Below are positions 9,045-23,868 of a DNA stretch of 60,000 bases, in pieces (position 1 is the stretch's first letter; each line of letters begins with the position of its first letter). The notes under the pieces are model-generated. The model worked only from the letters and a program-made list of their open reading frames with translations, was not told the origin of the DNA and did not search any database. Source of the stretch: Nematostella vectensis (lineage: Eukaryota > Cnidaria > Anthozoa > Actiniaria > Edwardsiidae); NCBI RefSeq assembly GCF_932526225.1, contig NC_064036.1, forward strand, positions 18,500,953 to 18,560,952, written 5' to 3'. The position numbers and the translations under genes are program-made.

Positions 9045-9130
9045 TCCTTCGAGCCGGATTCGAACCAGCGACCTAGGGATCACAGTTATAAATCTACAGT
9101 CCCCCGCTCTACCAACTGAGCTATCGAAGG
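9045..9130 (-). tRNA. tRNA-Tyr (GTA), intact
   Basis: Exons identical to 1022-1107; intron has the CACAGTTATAAAT form; terminator is only T4. Its 6,835-bp sister at 2210 differs by one D-stem base, so this copy is the intact one of the pair. Confidence 0.93.
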
Positions 9131-9198
9131 ATGGATGTACATTGAAAGGACAATCAACGTAACCTTGCCCAAAATAAACAGCAGTGAACGTAAAAAAA

Positions 9199-9284
9199 TC
9201 CTTCGAGCCGGATTCGAACCAGCGACCTAGGGATCACAATTATAAATCTAAAGACCCCCGCTCTACCAACTGAGCTATCGAAGG
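9199..9284 (-). tRNA. tRNA-Tyr-like with UUA (ochre) anticodon
   Basis: Duplicate of 2364-2449 at offset 6,835 with the same two changes (34T, 31T) and an otherwise intact body and T7 terminator. The shared lesion dates the mutation to before that duplication. Confidence 0.75.
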
Positions 9285-9871
9285 ATGGATGAGCATTGAA
9301 AGGGCAATCAACGTAACCTTGACCAAAATAAACAGCAGTGAACGTAAAAAATTCTTCGAGCCGGATTCGAACCAGCAACCTAGGATCAGTCTCCAAGAAA
9401 ATGAAATTCCATGTAACATTGCCCAACGTAAAGCGCATGTATAAAACATCCATTGAGCCGGATTCGAACCAGCAAATGAGGGATCACAATTGTAAATCTA
9501 CAGCCCCCCGCTCTATCAACTGAGCTATCGAAGGATGGATGCACATTGAAAGGACAATCAACGTGACCTTGCCAAAAAAAAAGCAGTGCATTTAAAAAAA
9601 TTCTTCGAGCCGGATTCGAACCAGCGACCAAGGGATCACAATTATAAATCTACAGTCCCTCGTTCTACCAACTGAGCTATCGAAGGATGGATGTCCATGG
9701 AAAGGACAATCAACGTAACCTTGACCAAAATAAACAGCAGTGCACATAAAAAATCCTTCAAGCCTGATTTTAACCAGCGACCTAGAGATCACAGTCATAA
9801 ATCTACAGTCTCCAAGGAAAGGACATTTCATGTAACCTTGCCCAAAATAAACAGCAGTGCACGTAAAACAA

Positions 9872-9957
9872 TCCTTCGAGCCGGATTCGAACCAGCGACC
9901 TAGGGATCACAGTTATAAATCTACAGTACCCCGCTCTACCAACTAAGCTATCGAAGG
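9872..9957 (-). tRNA. tRNA-Tyr (GTA), anticodon- and D-stem changes
   Basis: Duplicate of 3037-3122 at offset 6,835 with identical changes. Confidence 0.7.
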
Positions 9958-12576
9958 ATGGATGTATATTGAAAGGACAATCAACGTAAACTTGGCCAAA
10001 ATAAAAAAGCAGTGCACCTAAAAAAAAATTTCGAGCCGGATTCGAACCAGCGACCTAGGGATCACAATTATAAATCTACAGTCCCCCGCTCTACCAACTG
10101 AGCTATCGCATAATGGATGTACATGGAAGGAACAATCAACGTAACCTTGCCCAAAATAAACATCAATTAACATAAAAAAATCCTTCGAGCCGGATTCGAA
10201 CCAGCGACCTGGGGATCATAATTATAAATCTACAGTCCCCCGCTTTACCAACTGTGCTATCGAAAGATTGATGTACGTGGAAAGGACAATTAATGTAAAC
10301 TTGCCCAAAATAAACAGTATTGCACGTAAAAAAATCCTTCGAGCAGGATTCGAACCAGCGACCTAGAGATCCCAATTATAAATCTACAGTCCTCCGCTCT
10401 ACCAACTGAGCTATCGAAGGTTGGATGTACATTAAAAGGACAATCAACGTAATCTTACCCAAAATAAAAAAAGCAGTGCACCTAAAAACATTTCTTCGGG
10501 CAGGATTCGAACCAACGATTTAGGGATCACAGTTATACATCTACAGTCTCCAAGAAAAGGACATTCCATGTAATCTGTCCAATATAAACAGCAACTCACG
10601 TAAAAAAATTCTTCGAGCCGGATTCGACCCAGCATCTAGGGATCACAATTATAAATCTACAGTCCCCCGCTCTACCAACTGAGCTATCGCATGATGGATG
10701 TAAATGGAAAGGACAATCGACAAAACCTTGACTAAAATAAACAGCAGTGAACGTAATAAAAATGCTTCGAGCCGTATTCGAACCAGTGACCTAGGGATCA
10801 CAGTTATAAATCTACAGTCTCCAAGGAAAGGACATTCCATGTAACCTTGCCCAAAATAAGCAGCAGTGCACGTAAAAAATACTTGGAGCCGGATTCGAAC
10901 CAGCGACCTAGGGATCACAGTTATAAATCTACAGTCCCCCGCTCTACCAACTGCGCTACCGAAGGATGGATGTACATTGAAAGGACAATCAACGTAACCT
11001 TGCCCAAAATAAACAGCAGTGAACGTATAAAAATCCTTCGAGCCGGATTCGAACCAGAGACCTAGGGATCACAATTATAAATCTACAGTCCCCCGCTCTA
11101 CCAACTGAGCTATCGAAGGATGGATGAGCATTGAAAGGGCAATCAACGTAACCTTGACCAAAATAAACAGCAGTGAACGTAAAAAAATTCTTCGAGCCGG
11201 ATTCGAACCAGCAACCTAGGATCAGTCTCCAAGAAAATGAAATTCCATGTAACATTGCCCAACGTAAAGCGCATGTATAAAACATCCATTGAGCCGGATT
11301 CGAACCAGCGAATGAGGGATCACAATTGTAAATCTACAGCCCCCCGCTCTATCAACTGAGCTATCGAAGGATGGATGTACATTGAAAGGACAATCAACGT
11401 GACCTTGCCCAAAAAAAAAAAGCAGTGCATTTAAAAAAATTATTCGAGCCGGATTCGAACCAGCGACCAAGGGATCACAATTATAAATCTACAGTCCCTC
11501 GTTCTACCAACTGAGCTATCGAAGGATGGATGTCCATGGAAAGGACAATCAACGTAACCTTGACCAAAATAAACAGCAGTGAACGTAAATATATACTTCG
11601 AGCCGGATTCGAACCAGCCACCTAGGGATCACAATTATAAATCTACAGTCCCCCGCTCTACAAATCTGAGCTGTCGAAGGATGGATGTACATGGAAAGGA
11701 CAATCACCGTAACCTTGCCCAAAATAAACAACAGTGCACATAAAAAATCCTTCAAGCCGGATTTTAACCAGCGACCTAGGGATCACAGTTATAAATCTAC
11801 AGTCCCCCGCTCTACCAACTGAGCTATCGAAGGATGGATGAGCATTGAAAGGGCAATCAACGTAACCTTGACCAAAATAAACAGCATTGAACGTAAAAAA
11901 TTATTCGAGCCGGATTCGAACCAGCAACCTAGGATCAGTCTCCAAGAAAATGAAATTCCATGTAACATTGCCCAACGTAAAGCGCATGTATAAAACATCA
12001 TTTGAGCCGGATTCGAACCAGCGAATGAGGGATCACAATTGTAAATCTACAGCCACCCGCTCTACCAACTGAGCTATCGAAGGATAGAAGTACATTGAAA
12101 GGACAATCATCGTGACCTTGCCCAAAATAAAAAAGCAGTGCATTTAAAAAAATTCTTCGAACCGGATTCGAACCAGCGACCTAGGGATCACAATTATAAA
12201 TCTACAGTCCCCCGCTCTACCAATTGAGCTATCGAAGGATGGACGTACATGGAAAGGACAATCAACGTAACCTTGCCCAAAATAAACAGCAGTGAACGTA
12301 AAAAATCCTTCGAGCCGGATTCGACCAAGCGACCTAGGGATCACAATTATTAATCTACAGCACCCCGCTCTACAAAACTGAGCTATCGAAGGATGGATGT
12401 ACATTGAAAGGACAATCAACGTAACCTTGACCAAAATAAACAGCAGTGCACATAAAAAATCCTTCAAGCCGGATTTTAACCAGCGACCTAGAGATCACAG
12501 TCATAAATCTACAGTCTCCAAGGAAAGGACATTTCATGTAACTTTGCCCATAATAAACAGCAGTGCACGTAAAAAA

Positions 12577-12662
12577 TACTTCGAGCCGGATTCGAACCAG
12601 CGACCTAGGGATCACAATTATAAATCTACAGTCCCCCGCTCTACCAATTGAGCTATCGAAGG
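12577..12662 (-). tRNA. tRNA-Tyr (GTA), C1-G72 pair lost
   Basis: T72, A15; 8,010-bp sister of 4567. Confidence 0.68.
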
Positions 12663-12885
12663 ATGGATGTATATTGAAAGGACAATCAACGTAAACTTGG
12701 CCAAAATAAAAAAGCAGTGCACCTAAAAAAAAATTTCGAGCCGGATTCGAACCAGCGATTTAGGGATCTCAATTATAAATCTACAGTCCACCGCTCTACC
12801 AACTGAGCTATCGCATGATGGTTGTACATGGAAGGAACAATCAACGTAACCTTGCCCAAAATAAACAGCAGTGAACATAAAACAA

Positions 12886-12971
12886 TCCTTCGAGCCGGAT
12901 TAGAACCAGCGACCTGGGGATCACAGTTATAAATCTACAGTCCCCCGCTCTACCAACTGAGCTATCGAAGG
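12886..12971 (-). tRNA. tRNA-Tyr (GTA), T-loop base 57 changed
   Basis: Duplicate of 868-953 with the same T-loop change. Confidence 0.75.
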
Positions 12972-13039
12972 ATGGATGTACATTGAAAGGACAATCAACG
13001 TAACCTTGCCCAAAATAAACAGCAGTGAACGTAAAAAAA

Positions 13040-13125
13040 TCCTTCGAGCCGGATTCGAACCAGCGACCTAGGGATCACAATTATAAATCTACAGTCCCCC
13101 GCTCTACCAACTGAGCTATCGAAGG
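13040..13125 (-). tRNA. tRNA-Tyr (GTA), intact
   Basis: Exons and intron identical to 1022-1107, T7 terminator. Duplicate of 5030-5115 at offset 8,010 bp. Confidence 0.94.
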
Positions 13126-14997
13126 ATGGATGAGCATTGAAAGGGCAATCAACGTAACCTTGACCAAAATAGACAGCAGTGAACGTAAAAAATTCTTCGA
13201 GCCGGATTCGAACCAGCAACCTAGGATCAGTCTCCAAGAAAATGAAATTCCATGTAACATTGCCCAACGTAAAGCGCATGTATAAAACATCCTTTGAGCC
13301 GGATTCGAACCAGCGAATGAGGGATCACAATTGTAAATCTACAGCCCCCCGCTCTACCAACTGAGCTATCGAAGGATGGATGTACATTGAAAGGACAATC
13401 AACGTGACCTTGCCTAAAATAAAAAAGCAGTGCATTTAAAAAAAGTCTTCGAGCCGGATTCGAACTAGCGACCAAGGGATCACAATTATAAATCTACATT
13501 CCCCCGTTCTACCAACTGAGCTATCGAAGGATGGATGTCCATGGAAAGGACAATCAACGTAACCTTGACCAAAATAAACAGCAGTGCACATAAAAAATCC
13601 TTCGAGCCGGATTCGAACCAGCGACCTGGGGATCACAATTATAAATCTACAGTCCCCCGCTTTACCAACTGTGCTATCGAAGGATTGATGTACGTGGAAA
13701 GGACAATTAATGTAAACTTGCCCAAAATAAACAGTATTGCACGTAAAAAAATCCTTCGAGCAGGATTCGAACCAGCAACCTAGAGATCCCAATTATAAAT
13801 CTACAGTCCTCCGCTCTACCAACTGAGCTATCGAAGGATGGATGTACAATAAAAGGACAATCAACGTAATCTTACCCAAAATAAAAAAAGCAGTGCACCT
13901 AAAAAAATTTCTTCGGGCAGGATTCGAACCAACGATTTAGGGATCACAGTTATACATCTACAGTCTCCAAGAAAAGAACATTCCATGTAATCTGTCCAAA
14001 ATAAACAGCAACTCACGTAAAAAAATTCTTCGAGCCGGATTCGACCCAGCATCTAGGGATCACAATTATAAATCTACAGTCCCCCGCTCTACCAACTGAG
14101 CTATCGCATGATGGATGTAAATGGAAAGGACAATCGACAAAACCTTGACTAAAATAAACAGCAGTGAACGTAATAAAAATGCTTCGAGCCGTATTCGAAC
14201 CAGTGACCTAGGGATCACAGTTATAAATCTACAGTCTCCAAGGAAAGGACATTCCATGTAACCTTGCCCAATATAAGCAGCAGTGCACGTAAAAGAATCC
14301 TTCGAGCCGTATTCGAACCAGCGACCTAGGGATCACAGTTATAAATCTACAGTCCCCCGCTCCACCAACTGAGCTATCGAAGGATGGATGTACATGGAAA
14401 GGACAATCAACGTAACCTTGCCCAAAATAAACAGCAGTGAACGTAAAAAAATACTTCGAGCCGGATTCGAACCAGCCACCTAGGGATCACAATTATAAAT
14501 CTACAGTCCCCCGCTCTACAAAACTGAGCTATCGAAGGATGGATGTACATGGAAAGGACAATCAACGTAACCTTGCCCAAAATAAACAGCAGTGCACATA
14601 AAAAAAATCCTTCAAGCCGGATTTTAACCAGCGACCTAGAGATCCCAGTCATAAATCTACAGTCTCCAAGGAAAGGACATTTCATGTAACCTTGCCCAAA
14701 ATAAACAGCAGTGCACGTAAAACAATCCTTCGAGCCGGATTCAAACCAGCTAACTTCGGATCACAATTATAAATCTACAGCCCCCCGCTCTACCAACTGG
14801 GCTATCGAAGGATGGATATGCATTGAAAGGACAATCAACGTAACCTTGCCCAAAATAAACAGCAAGGCACCTAAAAACATTGTTCGAGCCGGATTCAAAC
14901 CAGCAACCTTCGGATCACAATTATATATCTACAGTCTCCAAGGAAAGGACATTCCATGTAACCTTGCCCATAATAAACAGCAGTGCACGTAAAAAAA

Positions 14998-15083
14998 TAC
15001 TTCGAGCCGGATTCGAACCAGCGACCTAGGGATCACAATTATAAATCTACAGTCCCCCGCTCTACCAATTGAGCTATCGAAGG
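14998..15083 (-). tRNA. tRNA-Tyr (GTA), C1-G72 pair lost
   Basis: T72, A15; first unit of the segment that carries the LINE. Confidence 0.68.
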
Positions 15084-16213
15084 ATGGATGTACATGGAAA
15101 GGACAATCAACGTAACCTTGCCCAAAATAAACATCAGTGAACGTAAAACATCCTTCGAGCCGGATTCGAACCAGCGACCTAGGGATCACAATTATAAATC
15201 TACAGCCCCCCGCTCTACAAAACTGAGCTATCGAAGGATGGATGTACATGGAAAGGACAGTAAACGTAACCTTGCCCAAAATAAACAGCAAGGCACTTAA
15301 AAACATTTTTCGAGCCGGATTCAAACCAGCAAACTTCGGATCACAATTATAAATCTACAGCCCCCCGCTCTACCAACTGGGCTATCGAAGGATGGATATG
15401 CATTGAAAGGACAATCAACGTAACCTTGCCCAAAATAAATCTATAGTCTCCAAGGAAAGGACATTCCATGTAACCTTCCCTACAATAAACAGCAGTGCAC
15501 GTAACAAAATCCTTGGAGACGGATTCGAACCAGCGACAAAGGGATCACAATTATAAATCTACAGTCCCCCGTTCTACCAACTGAGCTATCGAAGGATGGA
15601 TGTCCATGGAAAGGACAATCAACGTAACCTTGACCAAAATAAACAGCAGTGCACATAAAAAATCCTTCAAGCCGGATTTTAACCAGCGACCTAGAGATCA
15701 CAATTATAAATCTACAGTCCCCCGCTCTACCAACTGAGCTATCGCATGATGGATGTAAATGGAAAGGACAATCGACAAAACCTTGACTAAAATAAACAGC
15801 AGTGAACGTAATAAAAATGCTTCGAGCCGTATTCGAACCAGTGACCTAGGGATCACAGTTATAAATCTACAGTCTCCAAGGAAAGGACATTCCATGTAAC
15901 CTTGCCCAAAATAAGCAGAAGTGCACGTAAAAGAATCCTTCGAGCCGTATTCGAACCAGCGACCTAGGGATCACAGTTATAAATCTACAGTCCCCCGCTC
16001 CACCAACTGAGCTATCGAAGGATGGATGTACATGGAAAGGACAATCAACGTAACCTTGCCCAAAATAAACAGCAGTGAACGTAAAAAAATACTTCGAGCC
16101 GGATTTGAACCAGACACCTAGGGATCACAATTATAAATCTACAGTCCCCCGCTCTACAAAACTGAGCTATCGAAGGATGGATGTACATGGAAAGGACAAT
16201 CAACGTAACCTTA

Positions 16214-16597
16214 AGAGCTGTTTTTAAAGACTGGAATTGCACTTACCACGAACTATTAATAAAGGCTAATTTATCTACTCTACGTAATCGTAGACTGCAA
16301 GACATTTGCATCTTAATGTACAAAGTTAAAAATGGCCTTTGTCCATCTGGGATTAGTGATTTGTTTTCTAAAAAAAACACGAACTATAATTTAAGATTGT
16401 CCGATTTTGTTATTCCAAGATTTAACACAGTCACTTACGGGAAACATTCCCTAAGATATATGGGGGCTAAACTATGGAATAGCCTACCTAGGGCAGAAAG
16501 ATCAATTGACAGTTTAAAAAGTTTTAAAGTGACTATGAGAAAAAAGGATTTCGAATTTATAGAAAATTGCAAGGGCTGTGCCCTATGTTCCGCATGA
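16214..16597 (+). pseudogene. LINE reverse transcriptase C-terminal fragment, copy 1
   Basis: About 127 residues ending at TGA 16595-16597. It contains an RLQDICILMYKVKNG segment, YGKHSLRYMGAKLWNSLP and a terminal cysteine cluster CKGCALC (C-x2-C-x2-C). These are the region downstream of the RT core of LINE polyproteins; the endonuclease and RT catalytic motifs are absent, so the fragment cannot act. An upstream ATG at 16181 is in frame but lies in tRNA spacer and is fortuitous. Confidence 0.85.
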
Positions 16598-16765
16598 TAA
16601 TTTTTAAATCTAGTCAATTTTTTTTTCATAATTTCATATAGATTACAATCAATTTACATGTATATATATATATATATATATTTATTTATTTAGCTTTATC
16701 AGTAAGAATCTACAATTTTAAATTTTTAATAATCAGTATAATTTTTATAATTTTATCTTTTTTTT

Positions 16766-16818
16766 GTGTCCCCCAATTAGTAGGGGTCTTATCCCCGGCT
16801 AGAGGTTGTTTATGACAC
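16766..16818 (+). other. Putative 3' UTR stem-loop of the LINE
   Basis: GTGTC at 16766-16770 can pair with GACAC at 16814-16818, enclosing a second pairing of CCCC (16771-16774) with GGGG (16783-16786). It lies just before AATAAA and the tetranucleotide tail, where many LINEs carry the structure their reverse transcriptase recognises. The pairing blocks are retained in all four copies, but these are recent duplicates, so that is weak support. Confidence 0.5.
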
Positions 16819-16830
16819 TTTAATAAAGTT

Positions 16831-17846
<1,016 letters not shown>

Positions 17847-18000
17847 CCTTGCCCAAAATAAACAGCAAGGCACCTAAAAACATTGCTCGAGCCGGATTCA
17901 AACCAGCAACCTTCGGATCACAATTATATATCTACAGTCTCCAAGGAAAGGACATTCCATGTAACCTTGCCCATAATAAACAGCAGTGCACGTAAAAAAA

Positions 18001-18086
18001 TACTTCGAGCCGGATTCGAACCAGCGACCTAGGGATCACAATTATAAATCTACAGTCCCCCGCTCTACCAATTGAGCTATCGAAGG
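18001..18086 (-). tRNA. tRNA-Tyr (GTA), C1-G72 pair lost
   Basis: T72, A15; first full unit after LINE copy 1. Confidence 0.68.
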
Positions 18087-20198
18087 ATGGATGTACATGG
18101 AAAGGACAATCAACGTAACCTTGCCCAAAATAAACATCAGTGAACGCAAAAAAATCCTTCGAGCCGGATTCGAACCAGCGACCTAGGGATCACAATTATA
18201 AATCTACAGCCACCCGCTCTACCAACTGGTCTATCGAAGGATGGATATACATTGAAAGGACAATCAACGTAACTTTGCCCAAAATAAATCTAAAATCTCC
18301 AAGGAAAGGACATTCCATGTAACCTTCCCTAAAATAAACAGCAGTGCACGTAACAAAATCCTTGGAGACGGATTCGAACCAGCGACCAAGGGATCACAAT
18401 TATAAATCTACAGTCCCCCGTTCTACCAACTGAGCTATCGAAGGATGGATGTCCATGGAAAGGACAATCAACGTAACCTTGACCAAAATAAACAGCAGTG
18501 CACATAAAAAATCCTTCAAGCCGGATTTTAACCAGCGACCTAGAGATCACAGTCATAAATCTACAGTCTCCACGGAAAGGAAATTTCATGTAACCTTGCC
18601 CAAAATAAACAGCAATGCACGTAAAACAATCCTTCGAGCCGGATTCGAACCAGCGACCTAGGGATCACAGTTATAAATCTACAGTCCCCCGCTCTACAAA
18701 CTGAGCTATCGAAGGATGGATGTATATTGAAAGGACAATCAACGTAAACTTGGCCAAAATAAAAAAGCAGTGCACCTAAAAAAAAATTTCGAGCCGGATT
18801 CGAACCAGCGATTTAGGGATCACAATTATAAATCTACAGTCCCCCGCTCTACCAACTGAGCTATCGCATGATGGATGTACACGGAAGGAACAATCAATGT
18901 AACCTTGCCCAAAATAAACAGCAGTGAACATAAAAAAATCCTTCGAGCCGGATTCGAACCAGCGACCTGGGGATCACAATTATAAATCTACAGTCCCCCG
19001 CTTTACCAACTGTGCTATCGAAGGATTGATGTACGTGGAAAGGACAATTAACGTAAACTTGCCCAAAATAAACAGTATTGCACGTAAAAAAATCCTTCGA
19101 GCAGGATTCGAACCAGCAACCTAGAGATCCCAATTATAAATCTACAGTCCTCCGCTCTACCAACTGAGCTATCGAAGGATGGATGTACAATAAAAGGACA
19201 ATCAACGTAATCTTACCCAAAATAAAAAAAGCAGTGCACCTAAAAAAATTTCTTCGGGCAGGATTCGAACCAACGATTTAGGGATCACAGTTATACATCT
19301 ACAGTCTCCAAGAAAAGAACATTCCATGTAATCTGTCCAAAATAAACAGCAACTCACGTAAAAAAATTCTTCAAGCCGGATTCGACCCAGCATCTAGGGA
19401 TCACAATTATAAATCTACAGTCCCCCGCTCTACCAACTGAGCTATCGAAGGATGGATGTACATGGAAAGGACATTAAACGTAACCTTGCCCAAAATAAAC
19501 AGCAAGGCACTTAAAAACATTTTTCGAGCCGGATTCAAACCAGCAAACTTCGGATCACAATTATAAATCTACAGCCCCCCGCTCTACCAACTGGGCTATC
19601 GAAGGATGGATATGCATTGAAAGGACAATCAACGTAACCTTGCCCAAAATAAATCTATAGTCTCCAAGGAAAGGACATTCCATGTAACCTTCCCTACAAT
19701 AAACAGCAGTGCACGTAACAAAATCCTTGGAGACGGATTCGAACCAGCGACAAAGGGATCACAATTATAAATCTACAGTCCCCCGTTCTACCAACTGAGC
19801 TATCGAAGGATGGATGTCCATGGAAAGGACAATCAACGTAACCTTGCCCAAAATAAATCTATAGTCTCCAAGGAAAGGACATTCCATGTAACCTTCCCTA
19901 CAATAAACAGCAGTGCACGTAACAAAATCCTTGGAGACGGATTCGAACCAGCGACAAAGGGATCACAATTATAAATCTACAGTCCCCCGTTCTACCAACT
20001 GAGCTATCGAAGGATGGATGTCCATGGAAAGAACATTCAACGTAACCTTGACCAAAATAAACAGCAGTGCACAAACAAAAACCTTCAAGCCGGATTTTAA
20101 CCAGCGACCTAGAGATCACAGTCATAAATCTACAGTCTCCAAGGAAAGGACATTTCATGTAACCTTGCCCAAAATAAACAGCAGTGCACGTAAAACAA

Positions 20199-20284
20199 TA
20201 CTTCGAGCCGGATTCGAACCAGCGACCTAGGGATCACAGTTATAAATCTACAGTCCCCCGCTCTACCAACTGAGCTATCGAAGG
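20199..20284 (-). tRNA. tRNA-Tyr (GTA), C1-G72 pair lost
   Basis: T72 is the only exon change; CAGTT-form intron. Confidence 0.72.
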
Positions 20285-20469
20285 ATGGATGTACATTGAA
20301 AGGACAATCAACGTAACCTTGCCCAAAATAAACAGCAAGGCACCTAAAAACATCGTTCGAGCCGGATTCAAACCAGCAACCTTCGGATCACAATTATATA
20401 TCTACAGTCTCCAAGGAAAGGACATTCCATGTAACCTTGCTAATAATAAACAGCAGTGCACGTAAAAAA

Positions 20470-20555
20470 TACTTCGAGCCGGATTCGAACCAGCGACCTA
20501 GGGATCACAATTATAAATCTACAGTCCCCCGCTCTACCAATTGAGCTATCGAAGG
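20470..20555 (-). tRNA. tRNA-Tyr (GTA), C1-G72 pair lost
   Basis: T72, A15; 5,472-bp sister of 14998. Confidence 0.68.
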
Positions 20556-21685
20556 ATGGATGTACATGGAAAGGACAATCAACGTAACCTTGCCCAAAAT
20601 AAACATCAGTGAACGTAAAACATCCTTCGAGCCGGATTCGAACCAGCGACCTAGGGATCACAATTATAAATCTACAGCCCCCCGCTCTACAAAACTGAGC
20701 TATCGAAGGATGGATGTACATGGAAAGGACAGTAAACGTAACCTTGCCCAAAATAAACAGCAAGGCACTTAAAAACATTTTTCGAGCCGGATTCAAACCA
20801 GCAAACTTCGGATCACAATTATAAATCTACAGCCCCCCGCTCTACCAACTGGGCTATCGAAGGATGGATATGCATTGAAAGGACAATCAACGTAACCTTG
20901 CCCAAAATAAATCTATAGTCTCCAAGGAAAGGACATTCCATGTAACCTTCCCTACAATAAACAGCAGTGCACGTAACAAAATCCTTGGAGACGGATTCGA
21001 ACCAGCGACAAAGGGATCACAATTATAAATCTACAGTCCCCCGTTCTACCAACTGAGCTATCGAAGGATGGATGTCCATGGAAAGGACAATCAACGTAAC
21101 CTTGACCAAAATAAACAGCAGTGCACATAAAAAATCCTTCAAGCCGGATTTTAACCAGCGACCTAGAGATCACAATTATAAATCTACAGTCCCCCGCTCT
21201 ACCAACTGAGCTATCGCATGATGGATGTAAATGGAAAGGACAATCGACAAAACCTTGACTAAAATAAACAGCAGTGAACGTAATAAAAATGCTTCGAGCC
21301 GTATTCGAACCAGTGACCTAGGGATCACAGTTATAAATCTACAGTCTCCAAGGAAAGGACATTCCATGTAACCTTGCCCAAAATAAGCAGAAGTGCACGT
21401 AAAAGAATCCTTCGAGCCGTATTCGAACCAGCGACCTAGGGATCACAGTTATAAATCTACAGTCCCCCGCTCCACCAACTGAGCTATCGAAGGATGGATG
21501 TACATGGAAAGGACAATCAACGTAACCTTGCCCAAAATAAACAGCAGTGAACGTAAAAAAATACTTCGAGCCGGATTCGAACCAGACACCTAGGGATCAC
21601 AATTATAAATCTACAGTCCCCCGCTCTACAAAACTGAGCTATCGAAGGATGGATGTACATGGAAAGGACAATCAACGTAACCTTA

Positions 21686-22069
21686 AGAGCTGTTTTTAAA
21701 GACTGGAATTGCACTTACCACGAACTATTAATAAAGGCTAATTTATCTACTCTACGTAATCGTAGTTTGCAAGACATTTGCATCTTAATGTACAAAGTTA
21801 AAAATGGCCTTTGTCCATCTGGGATTAGTGATTTGTTTTCTAAAAAAAACACGAACTATAATTTAAGATTGTCCGATTTTGTTATTCCAAGATTTAACAC
21901 AGTCACTTACGGGAAACATTCCCTAAGATATATGGGGGCTAAACTATGGAATAGCCTACCTAGGGCAGAAAGATCAATTGACAGTTTAAAAAGTTTTAAA
22001 GTGACTATGAGAAAAAAGGATTTCGAATTTATAGAAAATTGCAAGGGCTGTGCCCTATGTTCCGCATGA
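21686..22069 (+). pseudogene. LINE reverse transcriptase C-terminal fragment, copy 2
   Basis: Same frame and stop as copy 1, with one Arg-to-Ser change in the RNRRLQD segment. The frame is open, as expected for a recent duplicate rather than as evidence of function. Confidence 0.85.
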
Positions 22070-22126
22070 TAATTTTTAAATCTAGTCAATTTTTTTTTCA
22101 TAATTTCATATAGATTACAATCAATT

Positions 22127-22173
<47 letters not shown>

Positions 22174-22314
22174 TTAGCTTTATCAGTAAGAATCTACAAT
22201 TTTAAATTTTTAATAATCAGTATAATTTTTATAATTTTATCTTTTTTTTGTGTCCCCCAATTAGTAGGGGTCTTATCCCCGGCTAGAGGTTGTTTTTGAC
22301 ACTTTAATAAAGTT

Positions 22315-23746
<1,432 letters not shown>

Positions 23747-23782
23747 CCTTGCCCAAAATAAACAGCAAGGCACCTCAAAACA

Positions 23783-23868
23783 TTGCTCGAGCCGGATTCA
23801 AACCAGCGAATGAGGGAACACAATTGTAAATCTACAGCCCCCCGCTCTATCAACTGAGCTATCGAAGG
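23783..23868 (-). pseudogene. Chimeric tRNA-Tyr unit at a recombination junction
   Basis: The 3' half (GCTCGAGCC, T loop with CAAACC) is the unit that normally follows the LINE, while from GAATGAGGG on it matches the unit at 11285-11370. The following units track 11440 onward at offset 12,497. The crossover therefore lies in or near the T arm, within homologous sequence. Confidence 0.75.

Larger units (their letters stand above)
8010..10555 (-). repeat. Segmental duplicate of 1175-3720 (offset 6,835)
   Basis: Nineteen consecutive units match in type, spacing and private mutations, including the TTA-anticodon copy (2364/9199) and the TCGAAAG acceptor copy (3346/10181). The match ends between 3720 and 3773. 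Confidence 0.92.
8010..12152 (-). repeat. Array block 3: decayed tRNA-Tyr units
   Basis: Full-length but degenerate: 8107-8192, 8415-8501, 8570-8655, 8774-8859, 9449-9534, 9601-9686, 10027-10112, 10181-10266, 10335-10420, 10609-10693 (85 bp, one base short in the variable loop), 10880-10965, 11034-11119, 11285-11370, 11440-11525, 11594-11680, 11748-11833, 11998-12083. Half-tRNA units: 8927-8990, 9754-9817, 10492-10555, 10763-10826. T-arm-only units: 8010-8056, 9352-9398, 11188-11234, 11901-11947. Remnant: 8703-8719. Confidence 0.85.
12153..16212 (-). repeat. Array block 4: decayed tRNA-Tyr units up to LINE copy 1
   Basis: Full-length but degenerate: 12153-12238, 12306-12392, 12732-12817, 13290-13375, 13445-13530, 13598-13683, 13752-13837, 14026-14110, 14298-14383, 14452-14538, 14726-14811, 15151-15237, 15306-15391, 15510-15595, 15663-15748, 15936-16021, 16090-16176. 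Half-tRNA units: 12460-12523, 13909-13972, 14180-14243, 14608-14671, 14880-14943, 15818-15881. T-arm-only: 13193-13239. Remnant: 15439-15455. The unit at 16090 (D-loop GG lost) directly precedes the LINE in all four copies of this segment. Confidence 0.85.

Noticed and set aside
1-16000. CRISPR array (regular repeats and spacers)
   Set aside because: The repeats are 86-bp tRNA genes, the 'spacers' are themselves conserved, and the genome is eukaryotic.
16181-16213. ATG-started extension of the LINE reading frame into the tRNA spacer
   Set aside because: The first 10-11 residues come from the target site. The LINE fragment begins at 16213, so this ATG is not the element's start.
16598-16830. 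Separate host gene in the AT-rich stretch after the LINE frame
   Set aside because: It is the LINE 3' UTR; it recurs with all four element copies and holds no further open frame of note.
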